Source: Treponema sp. (lineage in GTDB: Bacteria > Spirochaetota > Spirochaetia > Treponematales > Treponemataceae). From it: a stretch of 7,730 nucleotides of DNA. Numbering within the stretch: the stretch's first letter is position 1; every line of letters starts with the position of its first letter. Of this stretch, positions 5,350 through 7,730 are shown in pieces. A model generated the notes under the pieces. That model had not been told where the DNA came from and ran no database searches. It worked only from the letters and a program-made list of their open reading frames with translations. The stretch lies in the NCBI GenBank assembly GCA_017963165.1, contig JAGCTZ010000196.1, positions 1-7,730 of the forward strand, read 5' to 3'. A program made the position numbers and the translations under genes.

Positions 5350-6573
5350 ATGGTCTATTCCAGTATTGCAATACTGGCTTTTCTCGTTCATATTATCATC
5401 AATTTTGATGTTCTGAATTCTATAGGAAAAAAATCAAATTTCTCTCTAAAATCATACCGCTTATTTTTATATGGTGTTACTGCCAATTATATAGCAGATG
5501 CCGCATGGGGCTTACTCTACGAGGCAAAGCTGCTTACAGCTGTTTATATAGACACTGTTATTTTCTTTCTTGCAATGATGATTTCTGTGTTCTTGTGGAC
5601 AAGATACGTTATTGAATTATTGAAACAAAGTAATATTTTTATAAAAATCCTTTCCTGGGCAGGCTGGATTTATTTAGTTTTCGATGTTCTTTCTATTATT
5701 GTGAATCTTTTTGTTCCGGTAAAATTTTATTTTGATGCAGATGGAATTTATCATGCCTGCATAACAAGATACATAGCGCTTGGCATTCAGGTTTTTATGT
5801 TCTTCATTACTGCAGTTTATGTCTTTATTTTTGCATTAAGAAAAAGCGGAAAAGACCGTAATCGTCATAAAGCAATTGGTGCTTTTGGAATTGTAATGAC
5901 AGTGCTTGTATTACTTCAGACTTTTTATCCATTGCTTCCATTGTATTCAATCGGTTATCTGCTTGGAACCTGCTTTATTCATACCTTTGTTCTTGAAGAT
6001 GAAAAAGAAGAATATCGTCGTGAACTGGAAGCTCATATTTCTAAAGAAGAACTTCAGGAAATCGAACTTGGTTCTGCAAAAAAACTTGCCTATACAGATG
6101 CGCTTACCGGAGTTAAAAATAAACGTGCTTATACAGAAGCGCAGAAAGAAATTGAAAGCTGGATAGAAAGTGGGCTTCTTACAGAATTTGGTATTATTGT
6201 TTTTGATTTGAATAAACTTAAGATTGTAAATGACACAAAGGGGCACGAAGCAGGCGACATTTATATAAAGGAGGCATGTCATATTATCTGTGATATTTTT
6301 AAGCATAGTCCGGTATATCGTATTGGTGGTGATGAATTTGTTGTTTTCCTTAGAGGTGAAGATTATAGAAACCGTGCAAAGCTTTTGCTGGCTTTTGAAA
6401 CAATGATGGAAAAAAATATTGTTGAGGATAAAGTTGTTATTTCCTGCGGCTTTGATGATTTTAATTCTTCTGAAAATGATACTTTTGATTCTGTTTTTGA
6501 ACGAGCTGACAAAAAAATGTATGCACGCAAAAAAGTCCTCAAAGAAATGCAGGCTAAATTAGAAAGTAAATAA
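5350..6573 (+). CDS. Multi-pass membrane diguanylate cyclase (7TM-like sensor plus GGDEF)
   Basis: Synthesises c-di-GMP at the cytoplasmic membrane; 407 residues. The N-terminal half has about seven hydrophobic helices (near 2-20, 37-58, 66-89, 98-122, 140-163, 174-192 and 196-214), with no large periplasmic domain, so it probably senses a membrane-borne or small hydrophobic signal, or a partner protein. A charged, helix-forming linker (about 216-243) leads into the GGDEF domain, 244-400. The domain has the DALTGVKNKRA entry motif (250-260), metal ligand D286 in FDLNKLK, N294-D295, and an intact GGDEF active site at 326-330. The inhibitory RxxD site is missing: the stretch before GGDEF is FKHSPVYRI. 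Residues 365 onward show the family's usual SCGF strand and ERADKKMY ending. An 18-base gap separates it from the next membrane-protein gene, indicating one operon. The signal is unknown. Confidence 0.88.
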   Translation: MVYSSIAILAFLVHIIINFDVLNSIGKKSNFSLKSYRLFLYGVTANYIADAAWGLLYEAKLLTAVYIDTVIFFLAMMISVFLWTRYVIELLKQSNIFIKILSWAGWIYLVFDVLSIIVNLFVPVKFYFDADGIYHACITRYIALGIQVFMFFITAVYVFIFALRKSGKDRNRHKAIGAFGIVMTVLVLLQTFYPLLPLYSIGYLLGTCFIHTFVLEDEKEEYRRELEAHISKEELQEIELGSAKKLAYTDALTGVKNKRAYTEAQKEIESWIESGLLTEFGIIVFDLNKLKIVNDTKGHEAGDIYIKEACHIICDIFKHSPVYRIGGDEFVVFLRGEDYRNRAKLLLAFETMMEKNIVEDKVVISCGFDDFNSSENDTFDSVFERADKKMYARKKVLKEMQAKLESK

Positions 6574-6591
6574 TATAAAAAAGGAGACATT

Positions 6592-7260
6592 ATGTTTAAA
6601 TTCTGGGGAGACGGTTCCGAATTTTCAAAGGAGCTTGTCAAATCAATTGCTGTTAGAAGTACAGAAAATTTTAACTGGACTTTTATTTTTATTCTGGCTG
6701 TAGTTTTCTACGTTTATTGGACAGAAATCCACAAGAAAAATTTCGAAGCAGTATTTGCGGGACTTGCACTTTATGGAGTTCACTGGCTGTACGAAATTTG
6801 TAATGCAATAATCGGGCATATATTCGGATACCCGCTCTGGTCTGTAAGCAATCAGTCTACAACCTTTATTTTATTAATTGGTGTCTGCTGGGAGCTTTCG
6901 ATGATGTTTTCTCTTGCAGGAATTATTTCCTTTAAGATGATGCCGCAGGACCGCACAAAAAGATATTTTGCAAAAAACGGCCGCAAGGGAATAAGCTGCA
7001 AACTTATGGTTGCTCTTGAAATGGCTCTGCTTTTTGCTTTGTTTGAATCATTCCTTGCCGGAACTTCGAATCATTCTTTTATATGGGTTTATAAATGGTG
7101 GGGTGTAATTCCAGTATTTATTACAACCTATGTACCATTCTTCCTGGCAAGTAATTATGTTCCAGACCTTCCAGTTCCAACCAGGAAAAAAGTTCTGATT
7201 GGAATCTGGGGCGCTGTAGCACTTTTGCTTATTGTGCTGATTCCTCTTGGAATTATCTGA
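6592..7260 (+). CDS. Six-helix integral membrane protein, family not recognised
   Basis: I do not recognise this 222-residue protein. It has about six hydrophobic helices (near 28-44, 52-76, 91-115, 138-157, 166-187 and 199-221) after a short amphipathic N-terminus, and no signal peptide, soluble domain or known motif. Several polar and acidic residues sit within or next to helices: H64 and E68 in HWLYEIC, N71, H76, E101 in CWELSMM, E143 and E152. These could line a ligand pocket or a metal site. A strong ribosome site AAGGAG (6581-6586) precedes the ATG, and the gene follows the membrane diguanylate cyclase by 18 bases, so the two are almost certainly co-transcribed. It may deliver or modulate that cyclase's signal, or carry the output; this is inference from position only. 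A transporter subunit or membrane enzyme is equally possible. Confidence 0.75.
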   Translation: MFKFWGDGSEFSKELVKSIAVRSTENFNWTFIFILAVVFYVYWTEIHKKNFEAVFAGLALYGVHWLYEICNAIIGHIFGYPLWSVSNQSTTFILLIGVCWELSMMFSLAGIISFKMMPQDRTKRYFAKNGRKGISCKLMVALEMALLFALFESFLAGTSNHSFIWVYKWWGVIPVFITTYVPFFLASNYVPDLPVPTRKKVLIGIWGAVALLLIVLIPLGII

Positions 7261-7264
7261 TTTT

Positions 7265-7730
7265 TTAAACGTTGTAATACTGGGCCTGTGCATTCCATAG
7301 TTGACTGTACAGGCCTTTTTGTTTCATAAGATTTTCGTGGCTTCCCCGTTCAATAATCTGGCCTTCGTCGAATACAAGGATGTTGTCGCAGAAACGGCAG
7401 CTGGACATTCTATGGCTTATATAAATAGAAGTTTTGTCCTGAACCATTTTATCAAAATGCTGATATATTTCGTATTCGGCAACTGGATCAAGAGCAGAGG
7501 TTGGCTCGTCCAGAATTACAAAAGGTGCATTCTTATAAAGGGCACGCGCAATTGCAATTTTTTGAGCTTCACCACCACTGATTTCTACGCCCTTATCATT
7601 CATCTGATAAATGCTTGTATTAATTCCTTCCGGCATTTTCTTAAGGCGTTCTTCAAAGCCGGCACGTTCAAGACAGTCGGTTACCTTAGTCTCATCAAAA
7701 TCTTTATCGCAGGCTACGTTCTGACCAATA
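7265..7730 (-). CDS. ABC exporter, C-terminal part of the ATP-binding domain (partial)
   Basis: The last 154 residues of an ABC transporter ATPase; the gene continues past the right edge of the window, so its start, membrane domain and Walker A are not visible. The frame is open from 7730. In order it shows IGQNVA, the segment after the Q-loop typical of exporter ATPases; the signature ISGGEAQKIAIARAL (from 50); Walker B FVILDEPTSALD (70-81, catalytic E75); and the switch histidine H106 in SIYISHR. It ends with the usual FDEGQIIERGSHENLMKQKG. The wording is that of multidrug or lipid exporters with fused membrane and ATPase domains, but the substrate cannot be told. Its stop codon lies 4 bases from the stop of the convergent membrane-protein gene. 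Confidence 0.88.
   Translation of the reverse strand, partial: IGQNVACDKDFDETKVTDCLERAGFEERLKKMPEGINTSIYQMNDKGVEISGGEAQKIAIARALYKNAPFVILDEPTSALDPVAEYEIYQHFDKMVQDKTSIYISHRMSSCRFCDNILVFDEGQIIERGSHENLMKQKGLYSQLWNAQAQYYNV
7282..7323 (+). terminator. Candidate terminator of the GGDEF operon, inside the opposing ABC gene
   Basis: On the plus strand GGCCTGT (7283-7289) pairs with ACAGGCC (7309-7315), with one more G:U pair outside, and is followed by TTTTTGTTT. It lies 22 bases after the stop codon of the membrane-protein gene and no other terminator is seen between the convergent genes. The 19-base loop is long, and the same bases encode the C-terminus of the ABC ATPase on the other strand, so the fit could be partly coincidental. 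Confidence 0.4.

Noticed and set aside
1..7730. CRISPR array, phage genes or transposase
   Set aside because: No regularly spaced repeats, integrase, phage structural or transposase coding sequence is visible in any frame.

Overview
The window is A+T-rich, gene-dense bacterial DNA carrying seven complete protein genes plus one more complete gene of unknown function and one partial gene. The mix suggests an anaerobic host-associated spirochaete of the Treponema type: two diguanylate cyclases with different sensory modules, an iron-centre superoxide-reductase-like domain, an EpsC-type serine acetyltransferase, and G+C-rich structured islands standing out in A+T-rich intergenic DNA. This assignment is an inference from gene style; no rRNA or other taxonomic marker is present.

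Layout. 1-296 holds no gene; it contains a G+C-rich block of three hairpins ending in a strong intrinsic terminator (131-210) and the promoter of the first gene. 303-1592 (+) is a soluble PAS/PAS/GGDEF diguanylate cyclase. 1708-2307 (+) is an XRE-type DNA-binding domain fused to a complete desulfoferrodoxin-like di-iron domain. A long hairpin separates it from a convergent minus-strand pair, cysE (3899-3036) followed one base later by a HAD-family hydrolase gene (3034-2357). Upstream, also on the minus strand, a membrane-anchored MerR-family regulator (4942-4298) overlaps a YbjQ-family gene (4317-4006). They are driven by a promoter with the hallmark MerR layout: a 19-bp spacer containing a perfect dyad.

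5039-5260 is a 222-bp nested inverted repeat with perfect 19-bp ends, G+C-rich in its core and without a credible gene. Next comes a plus-strand pair: a multi-pass membrane diguanylate cyclase (5350-6573) and, 18 bases on, a six-helix membrane protein of unknown function (6592-7260). The window ends in the C-terminal half of an ABC exporter ATPase on the minus strand (7730-7265), convergent with the previous gene.

How the parts work together. Two separate inputs, cytosolic PAS domains and a membrane sensor, feed c-di-GMP synthesis; neither cyclase has the usual RxxD product-inhibition site. The XRE-desulfoferrodoxin fusion looks like a one-component redox, oxygen or iron sensor. All nine iron ligands are present, but the lysine that helps superoxide reductases catalyse is replaced. 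The most unusual items are this fusion, the MerR promoter controlling a membrane-tethered regulator with YbjQ, and the 222-bp foldback element.
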